A DNA stretch of 57,646 nucleotides, from the NCBI GenBank assembly GCA_947450645.1, contig CANFWH010000010.1:1-57646 (forward strand). Reading direction: 5' to 3'. The position numbers and the translations under genes were made by a program. Positions within the stretch are counted from its first letter, which is position 1. Each line of letters starts with the position of its first letter. The notes below the pieces were generated by a model. That model saw nothing but the letters and a program-made list of their open reading frames with translations, made no database searches and was not told the origin of the DNA. Positions 1-8,051 of the stretch are shown here, piece by piece. Source of the DNA: Comamonadaceae bacterium (GTDB lineage: Bacteria; Pseudomonadota; Gammaproteobacteria; Burkholderiales; Burkholderiaceae_C).

Positions 1-104
1 ATTCAAGTAAAGTTAAGCGGGTCAAAGCGGTAATGGCTGTGCGACTTTTTTGGAAACGATCATTCATCTTGCAACCTACTGATATGCGAAAAGATTTGTA
101 TTCT

Positions 105-1145
105 ATGAAACTGCTGAGATGCGGATTATTGACCTTGTCATTCATCTGCTTAGGCGCATCCCTGCCCAGTTTGGCGCAAGCGCCCATCATTCTCTCGAGC
201 GCCAATGCGCCCTTGGTATTTGAGTTGCCACTCGATGCCAGCACGACGCAAAACCTCAGCGCGAATACCGCTGTGCAGCTTGCCACACGCGCACAACACA
301 TGGCTCAAAGCATGATCTATCCCGAGTGGCTGAGCGACGCGAGTTTTAGCGTCATCAGTCGCCCACGCCAGCGGCTCGCTATCGTTGTCACGCCCAAGCG
401 CGGCAACCCAGAGCTATCGACTGAACTATTAATGACGCTTAATAATGCAGGTCGGCGCAGCTTTAAGCCCTTGCACCTGCTATTTGATACCGTGAGCAGT
501 TTTGCGGGCACACCACTTCAAGCAACCGGACCCTCTATCGCGCAAACTGCCCAAGCTGAAAATAAGCCCGATTTAAATGTGCTACTCGCTCCCGTGATTC
601 GGTTTGAAGCAGCGCCAGCACCCACGAAAAAGCCAGTGGACACCGTTGCAGCGCCTGTGACTGTGGGTATGCCCGATATGATGGACTTCGACGTTAAAGG
701 GCCGCGCACCAGCCCCAATGCGTTGCATCCGCGCAGCATTGCCGCCGCACAAGCCCATAGGCCAACGCAAGCACCCGCCGCCGCACAGTCTGCACCCGCT
801 TTGCCAGCCGCGTCAGCCCCTCCTGTGGTGCCCGCACGCAGTGCCAAGCTGATCCCCGTGCCAATGCCCGAATCAAGCCTTGATAGCTGGCTCCGCAATT
901 GGCCCATGCTGGCAGGTGGCTTAGTGATAGCGCTGGCTTTACTTTATTTGCTAAGCCGCGCACTTAAAAGCTGGCGCGAACGCCGTGCCAATCAAGTGCC
1001 GTCCACATTCTTAGAGCCCAGGCCCACAGCGCTTGCACCCGAGGAATCTGGAGCGACTAATACCGTCTTTGGCGTCAGTGAAGAAGAAGCTAATGCCATG
1101 CACGCTAAATGGCTGCGCGAACAAATCAACAAACGCAACAATTAG
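105..1145 (+). CDS. FimV N-terminal-domain membrane protein
   Basis: Protein of 346 aa from the ATG at 105; the frame is open from 33, and an ATG at 84 is an alternative. An N-terminal signal peptide ends near SLAQA. The next ~110 residues resemble the FimV N-terminal module: ELPLDAS, a YPEWLSDASFSV segment matching 'YP..L....F.I', and a L..LN.A..R....L.LLFD ending. A Pro/Ala-rich linker follows, then one membrane helix at about residues 266-286 (LAGGLVIALALLYLLSRAL), then a short charged cytoplasmic tail ending in RKR-like basic residues. FimV proteins bind peptidoglycan and help assemble PilMNOP-type complexes and secretins. Canonical FimV is much longer and has LysM and TPR parts, which are not seen here. 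It lies directly upstream of the pilin genes on the same strand, so a role in the same filament system is likely but inferred. Confidence 0.6.
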   Translation: MKLLRCGLLTLSFICLGASLPSLAQAPIILSSANAPLVFELPLDASTTQNLSANTAVQLATRAQHMAQSMIYPEWLSDASFSVISRPRQRLAIVVTPKRGNPELSTELLMTLNNAGRRSFKPLHLLFDTVSSFAGTPLQATGPSIAQTAQAENKPDLNVLLAPVIRFEAAPAPTKKPVDTVAAPVTVGMPDMMDFDVKGPRTSPNALHPRSIAAAQAHRPTQAPAAAQSAPALPAASAPPVVPARSAKLIPVPMPESSLDSWLRNWPMLAGGLVIALALLYLLSRALKSWRERRANQVPSTFLEPRPTALAPEESGATNTVFGVSEEEANAMHAKWLREQINKRNN

Positions 1146-1195
1146 CAAAGAATCTTTCTTTTTCGCATAATTTCGCATAAATCAGTGAAAACCCT

Positions 1196-1224
1196 ATAAC
1201 ATTTTTTATGCGGTGCGCTAAAAT
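1196..1224 (+). promoter_or_regulatory. Candidate sigma-70 promoter of the first pilin gene
   Basis: ATAACA (1196-1201), a 17-base spacer and TAAAAT (1219-1224) would place transcription start near 1231, leaving a leader of about 57 bases before the pilin ATG at 1288. Just upstream, at 1161-1180, the 10-mer TTTCGCATAA occurs twice in tandem and could be a binding site. No GG-N10-GC sigma-54 signature was seen. The match is moderate and found by eye only. Confidence 0.35.
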
Positions 1225-1287
1225 TCGTTCATGCGCAGTAGTTCCACTGTGACATATTTTCAACAATCCCCTCTAAGGAGTTCTCAC

Positions 1288-2106
1288 ATGAAATCGACGG
1301 TTTCAAAAATGAAAAAACAAATCCAACGGGGTTTTACCCTTGTTGAGATTGCTATTGTGCTGGTCATTATTGGCCTCTTAATCGGCGGCGTACTGCGCGG
1401 TCAAGAGCTGCTCAATTCTGCTCGTATAAATTCAATCACCTCGCAGCAAAGCAGTCTTCAAACGGCTTATTACGGTTTTATTGACCGTTACAAAATGATG
1501 CCTGGTGATTTGACCGCCGCCCAAGCTCTGCTGATCAACAGCACCACAGCGCCAGCTTCAGTTTCTGGTGACGGTGTTGTCCTGTTGGCTGATAGCCCCG
1601 CATTTTTTAATAACATCGCGCAAGCAGGTTTTATTGCCTGTACGCCTTGTTCAGCAACTGCCTTGGTGACGCCTGGTACAGCTGCCGTTGCAGGCGGCGC
1701 TGCTGCCACAGCAGCAACTTACATCACGCCGGCCACTTTGGCAAACACCAATACGCTGGCCAATGTCTATGGTTCACCTTTGGCCTTTATCAATAACACG
1801 GCCATTACAGGTAGCAGTACTGCAGCCGCTATTAACTTCTTAGCGGGCACCGCAGAAATTTCTAAGCCATTCATTACAACAGGTAACACCATTGCCTCGA
1901 ATATGTTGGCCGAATTGGATCGTAAATCGGATGATGGCAATCCAGCTGGTGGCTCATTTCGCTATACCGATATTGGCGTAAACACGATCGCAACTCCTTT
2001 TGTTGCGGCGGCTGTTTCGAATGCCTGCTGGAATGGCACAGCGGCAACTGGCTTTACTTGGCTTGTGAATCCTCCTGGAAGCTGCCAAGGCGCTAGCTTG
2101 TTCTAA
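1288..2106 (+). CDS. Type IV prepilin 1 (probable major pilin)
   Basis: Protein of 272 aa. The start is fixed by a strong ribosome site, TAAGGAG at 1274-1280. A 15-residue basic leader ends in RG, and prepilin peptidase would cut G15|FTLVE, leaving F+1 and Glu+5, followed by the hydrophobic helix IAIVLVIIGLLIGGVLRG. The body has the family marks DRYKMMPGDLT, LDRKSDDG and a C-terminal NPPGSCQG. Four cysteines lie near residues 118, 121 (CTPC), 247 and 266. It is the first pilin gene, carries the strongest ribosome site, and is followed by a terminator-like hairpin before pilin 2, as expected for the abundant subunit. It aligns without gaps to pilin 2 with 39 mismatches over 272 residues. Prepilin identity is clear; 'major pilin' is inferred from position. 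Confidence 0.85.
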   Translation: MKSTVSKMKKQIQRGFTLVEIAIVLVIIGLLIGGVLRGQELLNSARINSITSQQSSLQTAYYGFIDRYKMMPGDLTAAQALLINSTTAPASVSGDGVVLLADSPAFFNNIAQAGFIACTPCSATALVTPGTAAVAGGAAATAATYITPATLANTNTLANVYGSPLAFINNTAITGSSTAAAINFLAGTAEISKPFITTGNTIASNMLAELDRKSDDGNPAGGSFRYTDIGVNTIATPFVAAAVSNACWNGTAATGFTWLVNPPGSCQGASLF

Positions 2107-2144
2107 AAGCTAAGTTTTTGGTTGACACACTTCAGTGAAATCAA

Positions 2145-2185
2145 GACGACCGCTAACAGCAAACTGTTGGCGGTTGTCTTTTTTT
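2145..2185 (+). terminator. Terminator or attenuator between pilin 1 and pilin 2
   Basis: A 15-base stem (2145-2159 with 2164-2178, two G:U-type pairs) closes a CAAA loop and is followed by seven T (2179-2185). It is a classic intrinsic terminator. It lies 38 bases after the pilin 1 stop and 55 bases before the pilin 2 start, so it should lower expression of everything downstream relative to pilin 1. Confidence 0.85.
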
Positions 2186-2239
2186 ATTGACCAATCAAAT
2201 TGGATGCAACTTACTCGCATGTTTAAAGGAGAAGCGCAG

Positions 2240-3058
2240 ATGGAATTGACAATTTCGAAAATGAAAGAGCAGGTCCAACGGGGTTTTACCCTTGTTGAAA
2301 TAGCCATTGTGCTGGTCATTATTGGCCTCTTAATCGGCGGCGTACTACGTGGCCAAGAGCTACTCAATTCAGCCCGTATTAATTCGATTACCTCGCAACA
2401 AAGCAGTATTCAAACGGCTTACTACGGCTTTGTTGATCGCTACAAAATGATGCCTGGTGATTTAACGGCAACCCAAGCGCTCCTGATTAATAACACAACG
2501 GCTCCCGCCTCAGTCCCGGGTGACAATGTTGTCCTGTTGGCTGATAGCCCCGCATTTTTTAATAACATCGCACAAGCAGGTTTTATTGCCTGCACGCCAT
2601 GCTCTTCGACCGCCCTAGTGACGCCTGGTACGGCAGCCGTTGCGGGAGGTGCAGCCGCCACGCCAGCAACTTACATTACGCCAACCGCTTTGTCGAACAC
2701 CAATACCATTGCCAATGTTTATGGTGCGCCATTGGCTTTTATTAACAACACCGCCATTACAGGTGGCAATACTGCAGGCGCTATTAACTTCTTATCAACC
2801 ACAGCTGAAACTTCTAAGCCATTCCTAACAACGGGTAGCACCATCGCCTCAAATATGCTGGCTGAAATGGATCGCAAATCCGATGATGGCGACCCTTCTG
2901 GTGGGACATTTCGTTATACCGATATTGGCGCGAACACCATTGCATCGCCTTTTGTCACATCAGGCGTTTCTAATGCTTGCTGGAATGGTACAGCGGCAGC
3001 TGGCTTTACTTGGCTTGTGAATCCTCCTGGAGTCTGCCAAGGTGCGACCTTGCTCTAA
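2240..3058 (+). CDS. Type IV prepilin 2 (close duplicate of prepilin 1)
   Basis: Protein of 272 aa, the same length as prepilin 1. The ATG at 2240 follows AAAGGAGA at 2226-2232. The prepilin leader (15 residues, ending QRG) is cut before FTLVE, giving Glu+5. It shares the CTPC pair, the MMPGDLTATQ and MDRKSDDG segments and the C-terminal NPPGVCQG. My hand alignment gives 233 identical residues of 272 (about 86%) with no gaps, and long DNA runs in the 5' half are almost unchanged. The changes concentrate in the middle (residues about 150-195) and near the C-terminus, parts that are surface-exposed in folded pilins. It arose by tandem duplication, and the copies may exchange sequence by gene conversion. 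It could be an alternative major subunit. Confidence 0.85.
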   Translation: MELTISKMKEQVQRGFTLVEIAIVLVIIGLLIGGVLRGQELLNSARINSITSQQSSIQTAYYGFVDRYKMMPGDLTATQALLINNTTAPASVPGDNVVLLADSPAFFNNIAQAGFIACTPCSSTALVTPGTAAVAGGAAATPATYITPTALSNTNTIANVYGAPLAFINNTAITGGNTAGAINFLSTTAETSKPFLTTGSTIASNMLAEMDRKSDDGDPSGGTFRYTDIGANTIASPFVTSGVSNACWNGTAAAGFTWLVNPPGVCQGATLL

Positions 3059-3096
3059 ATCAAAATAAGAGCTTCTTGTCTTTAAACTTTTAAGCC

Positions 3097-3927
3097 ATGA
3101 AAAGACCCGTCTTACCCAAACTTGCGCCACGCGGTTTCACCTTGGTTGAAATCGCTGTGGTGCTGGTCATTATTGGGCTGCTGATTGGTGGGGTGATTCG
3201 CGGCAACGAGCTCATGGACTCGTCGCGTGCCAGTACGATAGTTTCGCAGCAAACCAGTATTCAAACTGCGTTTTATGGGTTTATCGATCGATACAAAATG
3301 CTGCCAGGCGATCTGACAAGCACACAAGCTTTATTGATTGATAGCAATACTGCGCCTGCTTCGTCAGCAGGCGATGGGAATGTGTTACTGAACGATAGCC
3401 CTGCTTTTTTTAACAACCTCACGCAAGCAGGCTTTCTTATTTGCGCACCCTGCGCGAGTACCGCCGTTGTGACGCCAGGAACGGTAGGTGCAGCAGCAAC
3501 AGCAGCGACTTACCTACCGCCCGTGGCGGGCCTTAAAGCCACGAATAGCCCTGTGAATGTTTATAGTCAACCGATTGCTTTTTACTTTAATACGGGAACG
3601 ACTACAGGAAGTACACCCGTTGTTGGCGGCAGTACAGCAGGCAGTATTTCATTTTTAGGTAGTCCCAGCGAAGGCGGCAAACCGTTACTCCTCACGGGTG
3701 GAGGCATCTACTCATCGATGCTCGCTGAAATTGATCGCAAATCGGATGACGGTAGCCCAGGAACAGGTACTTTTCGCTATACCGATGTTGTGGCGCAAGC
3801 TGCCACAACAGGCTCCTCCATTTTTGTATCGTCCACCGTATCTAATAGTTGTTTTACAGGCGCTGCTGTTCCTTTTGCTTGGGCGGTCAATCCCGCTGGG
3901 GCTTGTCAAGGCGCATCCATGTTATGA
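3097..3927 (+). CDS. Type IV prepilin 3
   Basis: Protein of 276 aa, with a 13-residue leader (MKRPVLPKLAPRG) before FTLVE (Glu+5) and the helix IAVVLVIIGLLIGGVIRGNEL. It has the same family layout as prepilins 1 and 2 but is clearly more diverged: DRYKMLPGDLT, SPAFFNN, a C-x-x-C as CAPC, IDRKSDDG, and a C-terminus NPAGACQG. It starts 38 bases after prepilin 2 without a strong ribosome site, and its stop overlaps the start of prepilin 4 by four bases, suggesting coupled translation. It probably acts as a minor or initiation-complex pilin; that role is inferred from order only. Confidence 0.82.
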   Translation: MKRPVLPKLAPRGFTLVEIAVVLVIIGLLIGGVIRGNELMDSSRASTIVSQQTSIQTAFYGFIDRYKMLPGDLTSTQALLIDSNTAPASSAGDGNVLLNDSPAFFNNLTQAGFLICAPCASTAVVTPGTVGAAATAATYLPPVAGLKATNSPVNVYSQPIAFYFNTGTTTGSTPVVGGSTAGSISFLGSPSEGGKPLLLTGGGIYSSMLAEIDRKSDDGSPGTGTFRYTDVVAQAATTGSSIFVSSTVSNSCFTGAAVPFAWAVNPAGACQGASML

Positions 3928-4658
3928 AAAAATCTTACCAATATGGATTTTCGCTTGTTGAGTCTGCCATAGTACTGGTCATTATTGGCTTGCTTATTGG
4001 CGGCATTTTGCGCGGGCAAGAGCTGATTGCGTCTGCCAGAGTGCGTAACGTCATGGACCAAGTTCGTGCCGTTCAGGTGGCCTATTACGGCTTCCAAGAC
4101 CGCTATAACGCCCTGCCAGGAGACTTAACTACTGCTCAAGCCGCCATGATTAACGCATATGCAGCCCCTGCACTACTTGTACCTGGGGATGGTTGGGTAC
4201 CCATCGGTGATAGCCAGCAATTTTTTAACAATATCGCGCAAGCAGGATTTCTTAACTGCAATCAGTGCATGACAGCGCAAACCACGTCAACCAACCCAAC
4301 GGCAAACTTTAGTCCAACCAATCTTTATGGACAACCCCTAGGGTTTGCATTTCCATCTGCCGTTCCAGCCACCAATGCCGTTGGAACTTATTATTTGTCC
4401 AGCCTACCCAACGAGGGAAGCAAAGCAATGGTGACAACGGGCGGCGCTATTGACTCTAAAAGTTTAGCTGAACTTGACAGGAAAGTCGATGACGGCAATC
4501 CTGCCTTTGGTCAGTTCCGCTTTAGCGACACCATCCCCACCATTAATGGCACGATACAGACACCGCCATTGACAAATTGCGTAACGGCTGATGCTGTAGC
4601 CACCTATATTTGGAATGTGAATCCTCCAGGCCAATGTCAAGGGATTTTGTTACTATAA
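3924..4658 (+). CDS. Type IV prepilin 4
   Basis: Protein of 244 aa. The start overlaps the stop of prepilin 3 (ATGA). The leader is short (MKKSYQYG) and is cut before FSLVE, keeping Glu+5. The same family motifs are present: DRYNALPGDLT, FFNNIAQAGF, a C-x-x-C as CNQC, LDRKVDDGNP, and a C-terminal NPPGQCQG. The central variable part is shorter than in prepilins 1-3. Four cysteine positions match the other members. A pilin-family protein assembled by the MshE/MshG machine encoded downstream is the natural reading; whether it is a major or minor subunit cannot be told. Confidence 0.82.
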   Translation: MKKSYQYGFSLVESAIVLVIIGLLIGGILRGQELIASARVRNVMDQVRAVQVAYYGFQDRYNALPGDLTTAQAAMINAYAAPALLVPGDGWVPIGDSQQFFNNIAQAGFLNCNQCMTAQTTSTNPTANFSPTNLYGQPLGFAFPSAVPATNAVGTYYLSSLPNEGSKAMVTTGGAIDSKSLAELDRKVDDGNPAFGQFRFSDTIPTINGTIQTPPLTNCVTADAVATYIWNVNPPGQCQGILLL

Positions 4659-4726
4659 GAGGTAGGTTGCGTAAACTCGTTAAGATGTGGCGTAGAATGT
4701 TTTCAATTATCTTTTGGGAGAATATC

Positions 4727-5221
4727 ATGCTGAAGTACGCTCGGAATATTTTGTCTGTATCGCTTATTTTTTCAGTTGCACTCTTAGTTGCTTGCACAGG
4801 GTCTATAACTGAAGCTGGTGACGATGTAAAAGGTACAGGTTCTGCGACTATTGCGCAAAACGGTGAGATTCAAGGGGGAGGGAAAGGAAGCTCGCATAGC
4901 AAGGAAAATGGCGATAACGACGATAACGACGATAACAACAATTCAAATCAATCTTTTGACTTTAGGATGAGTGATCCTACCAATAAAATTGTCTGCACAA
5001 GCGCTACTGGAGTCGTAACCGTGTATGGCGTAGGAAGCTCCATCAACCAGACGTCCACAACAACATGTGTGGTTACACCCGCAAACCAAGTATCAGGCAG
5101 CGGCTCTTCCAGTGGATCTGGTTCTTCTGGTACATCGGGTTCAACTACGACGGCTGGCAATTCTGGTTCAGGGTCATCAAGCAACACGGCCTCAGGGGTC
5201 AACCCAGCAAACTCGTTTTAA
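4727..5221 (+). CDS. Low-complexity lipoprotein in the pilus locus
   Basis: Protein of 164 aa from the ATG at 4727, preceded by GGGAG at 4716-4720. The signal peptide ends in the lipobox LLVAC, so Cys23 would be lipidated. The rest is low complexity: a Gly/Ser patch, an Asp/Asn run encoded by three copies of a 9-base unit (GATAACGAC twice, then GATAACAAC, 4913-4939), one short ordered-looking stretch with two cysteines (VCTSATG and TTTCVVT), then a Ser/Gly/Thr-rich tail. I do not recognise the family. It lies between prepilin 4 and the secretin gene, and MSHA-type secretins need lipoproteins for outer-membrane insertion, so a pilotin-like or surface role is possible but unproven. Confidence 0.6.
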   Translation: MLKYARNILSVSLIFSVALLVACTGSITEAGDDVKGTGSATIAQNGEIQGGGKGSSHSKENGDNDDNDDNNNSNQSFDFRMSDPTNKIVCTSATGVVTVYGVGSSINQTSTTTCVVTPANQVSGSGSSSGSGSSGTSGSTTTAGNSGSGSSSNTASGVNPANSF

Positions 5222-5300
5222 TTTTGATGCGCCAACTTGGCTTGCGCGGTTGATTTCTGACACTCAATAAGAAATTACACATTAAAACAACAGTAAGCTA

Positions 5301-5328
5301 TTGAAAAATTGCTGTTTTCTGGTACTCT
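5301..5328 (+). promoter_or_regulatory. Candidate promoter directly upstream of mshL
   Basis: TTGAAA (5301-5306), a 16-base spacer and TACTCT (5323-5328) stand just before the mshL ATG at 5338. No Shine-Dalgarno sequence is visible between them. If used, the transcript would be nearly leaderless. The -10 match is weak, and the gene may instead be read through from the pilin genes. Confidence 0.3.
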
Positions 5329-5337
5329 CAGCGTTCT

Positions 5338-7299
5338 ATGAAGTTAGCATTTTTCACACTCATCGCCAGCTCGCTTTTGGTTGCGTGTAATTTGCCACCG
5401 CAATCTTTGAGCGGACACCACACCACTGAAAAATCGTCCGTTGCCGCAACGTTAACGCCTCCTAGTCTGCGCCCCATTCGTCTCCCCGCGATGCCACCAG
5501 CGCCAACACCTAGAGCTGCCCAAGAAGTATTTAGCGTTGTTGTTAACGATGTCTCTGTCAAAACACTCTTATTTGCACTAGCGCGCGACAACAAGCTCAA
5601 TGTGGATATTCATCCCTCAGTGGGCGGTAAAGTGACGCTGAATGCAACAGATCAAACGCTACCGCAGTTGCTTGAGCGCATCGCCGCACAGACAGATATC
5701 CGTTACGAAATTAGCGGCAATTTATTGCGGGTAGAGCCCGACACGCCTTACTTAAAAAATTATGCGATTGATTATGTCAACCTACAAAGGCAATCTAGTA
5801 ACCAAGTTTCGGTGAGCGCCTCGTTAGGCGGAGCCACATCCACCAGTTCGGGCTCTTCGGATTCGTCTATCAAATCAACGACTGAAAACCGTTTTTGGGA
5901 AACCTTGATTTCGAATGTTTGCCAAATTGTTGTGACGTCTAACCAAAGCCGAAATCAACGTGACGAGCAGGTCGAAAAATTACGCATTCAAGATCGCGAT
6001 GATCGGCTAAAGGTCGCGCTTGAACTCACAAAGGCCGTACAAGCCAATTCATCTAACGCCTCTCCGACGACGCCTTCAGCCGCTCAAAGTAGCGCTGGCA
6101 CGGCGGGTGCAGCCGATTTGATGCGCCAAGTTTTGAGCACCACCAGCGCACAAAATACGGCTGTTGGTAATGTCACAACTGTGCCAACGTCGGCCACAAA
6201 TACATCAACAACAGGTACCACGACCGCTGGCGCAACCACCAGTGCGGCTCAATCACCTGCCTCGGCTTCAGCCGCTTGCGGCGTCACGGCGGGCGGCGGC
6301 GTGAGCGGGGCAAACAATCCACTCATGGTCAACAAGGAGTCTGGTATTGTGGGCGTCAATACCACGTCCAAAGGGCACGAGCGCGTGAGAGCGTTTATTG
6401 ATCGGGTCATGGCTGGTGCGCGTCGCCAAGTGTTGATCGAAGCGACTGTTGTCGAGGTTCAGCTCTCAGCTAATTCTCAATCGGGCATTAATTGGTCGCA
6501 AATCATCTCGACAGGAGCTGCCAGAGGTTTGACGGTGAATCTCACCTCTTCCTCGTCACTGAGCAGCACCAGCGCTGCCACTATTAGCTTTGCAAGAACG
6601 GGCACCACGCTGGGCGACATCTCTGCTGCGGTGAGTTTGCTAGAGAGCTTTGGCACAACCAAGGTTTTATCGAGCCCCAAACTATCAGTCATCAATAATC
6701 AAACGGCCATCATTAAGGTGATTGACAACTATGTCTACGTGACTTTGACATTTACCCCTGCGGTAACGAGTGCCAGTACAGGCGTCGTGTCGTCACCTGC
6801 ATCCTATACGTCCAACATTAATACGGTTCCTGTTGGGTTTGTAATGACTGTCACGCCGCAAATTTCAGATTCTGGCGAAGTGACGCTTAACGTCCATCCT
6901 AGTATCACGCGCGTGATCAGCACGATCGTCGATCCCAACCCTGTGCTCATTAACGCGACGCCACCTATTACAAATCTGATCCCTGTCGTTCAGTCGCGCG
7001 AGCTAGAGTCGATTCTCCGCGTGCAAAGCGGTGAAATCGCAGTCTTGGGTGGGCTGATGCAAGAGTCCAATACGAGCACTGAACAAGGGATTCCTGGCAT
7101 CAATCGCGTCCCTGTCATTGGAACGCTGGCGGGTTCACGCAGTGAAGTCAGAGCAAAGACTGAGCTGGTTGTTTTTATGCGCCCCATCGTCATCAAAGAT
7201 GCCTCTGTAAATGGTGACTACAAAGAATACAAATCACAATTGCCCAACAGTACCTTTTTTAATGGTGCGCCCTCTGAGGCTTGGGGGGCACAAAAATGA
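5338..7299 (+). CDS. mshL: MSHA-type secretin lipoprotein MshL
   Basis: Protein of 653 aa. The signal peptide ends in the lipobox LLVAC (Cys17). An STN-like domain lies at about residues 60-140 (FSVVVNDVSVKTLLFALA). It is followed by the MshL-type segment with YAIDYVNLQRQ and a TTENRFWETL stretch. A Ser/Thr/Ala-rich insertion of about 90 residues (about 234-324) precedes the N-type domain SGIVGVNTTSKGHERVRAF. The secretin barrel ends with the signature around SRELESILRVQSGEIAVLGG and VPVIGTLAGS (about residues 557-620). It forms the outer-membrane channel for the pilus. The NYxxxYVN and FW segments favour MshL over PilQ or GspD. Its stop overlaps the next start (ATGA). Confidence 0.85.
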   Translation: MKLAFFTLIASSLLVACNLPPQSLSGHHTTEKSSVAATLTPPSLRPIRLPAMPPAPTPRAAQEVFSVVVNDVSVKTLLFALARDNKLNVDIHPSVGGKVTLNATDQTLPQLLERIAAQTDIRYEISGNLLRVEPDTPYLKNYAIDYVNLQRQSSNQVSVSASLGGATSTSSGSSDSSIKSTTENRFWETLISNVCQIVVTSNQSRNQRDEQVEKLRIQDRDDRLKVALELTKAVQANSSNASPTTPSAAQSSAGTAGAADLMRQVLSTTSAQNTAVGNVTTVPTSATNTSTTGTTTAGATTSAAQSPASASAACGVTAGGGVSGANNPLMVNKESGIVGVNTTSKGHERVRAFIDRVMAGARRQVLIEATVVEVQLSANSQSGINWSQIISTGAARGLTVNLTSSSSLSSTSAATISFARTGTTLGDISAAVSLLESFGTTKVLSSPKLSVINNQTAIIKVIDNYVYVTLTFTPAVTSASTGVVSSPASYTSNINTVPVGFVMTVTPQISDSGEVTLNVHPSITRVISTIVDPNPVLINATPPITNLIPVVQSRELESILRVQSGEIAVLGGLMQESNTSTEQGIPGINRVPVIGTLAGSRSEVRAKTELVVFMRPIVIKDASVNGDYKEYKSQLPNSTFFNGAPSEAWGAQK

Positions 7300-8051
7300 A
7301 ATATCTAGCGCTTGGTCTGCTTGCGCTGTCCGTCTGCGCTGGCGCACAAAATAACCGCAATGTGGATGACCCCACAGCTGCGGCTAAACGAGCCCCTAGC
7401 AACAGCCAGCAGCGGGCAGCGCAGAGTGCCATGGAGCAAGTCGATCCACAGCCCCAGATTCAGCGCAGCATGTTAAACGCCGCCGTAGATGCGGATGTCA
7501 TGCGTGGCTACAAGGCTTTAGGTCAAAATCAATTTGCACAAGCACGCGAAGCTTATAGCCAAGTGCTTGCCAATAATCCAACCCAGCGCGATGCCCTACT
7601 TGGCATCGCCTACGCCCATCAAGCGCTGGGCAACACCGATCAAGCCATCTCCACGCTGCGCCGCTTGGTAGAGCTTTACCCGCGCGACAGCGATGGTTTA
7701 AGCGCACTCTATTTAATTGGCGGCGGCGATTTAGTCGCCGAGGAAACACGCTTTAAACAATTGCTTGATCGCAGTGAGCATCCTGCGGCTGTGCACTATA
7801 CGCTGGGTGTGCTTTACTTCGATCAAAATCGCTATGGCGAGGCTGAACGCGCCTTTAGCCGTGCTGCGGCTTTATCACCCAACCAGCCCGACTATGCGTA
7901 CAACCTAGCCCTGACGCTGGATCAATTAGGTCGTAGCCGCGATGCGGCTCGGCAATATGTGGTTGCATTAAATCTAGCCAATCAAACCAGTGCCATTTTT
8001 AGTCGCGACCTAGCGCGTGCACGACTAAAAATTTTGACCGCCGCTCCATGA
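7296..8051 (+). CDS. TPR protein, MshN-like
   Basis: Protein of 251 aa from the ATG at 7296, overlapping the mshL stop by four bases. It has a signal peptide or anchor (MKYLALGLLALSVCAGAQ), a polar region of about 50 residues, then tetratricopeptide repeats: YKALGQNQFAQAREAYSQVL, LLGIAYAHQALGNTDQAIST, and HYTLGVLYFDQNRYGEAERA. MSHA loci place a TPR protein (MshN) between the secretin and ATPase genes, and T4P/Tad loci have comparable TPR pilotins such as PilF/PilW. A periplasmic scaffold helping secretin assembly is the likely job. Its stop overlaps the mshE start. The TPR call is firm; the MshN name rests on gene order. Confidence 0.7.
   Translation: MKYLALGLLALSVCAGAQNNRNVDDPTAAAKRAPSNSQQRAAQSAMEQVDPQPQIQRSMLNAAVDADVMRGYKALGQNQFAQAREAYSQVLANNPTQRDALLGIAYAHQALGNTDQAISTLRRLVELYPRDSDGLSALYLIGGGDLVAEETRFKQLLDRSEHPAAVHYTLGVLYFDQNRYGEAERAFSRAAALSPNQPDYAYNLALTLDQLGRSRDAARQYVVALNLANQTSAIFSRDLARARLKILTAAP

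Noticed and set aside
1288-4658. C-x-x-C pilins as multihaem nanowire subunits
   Set aside because: The C-x-x-C pairs are not followed by His, and only one pair is present per protein.
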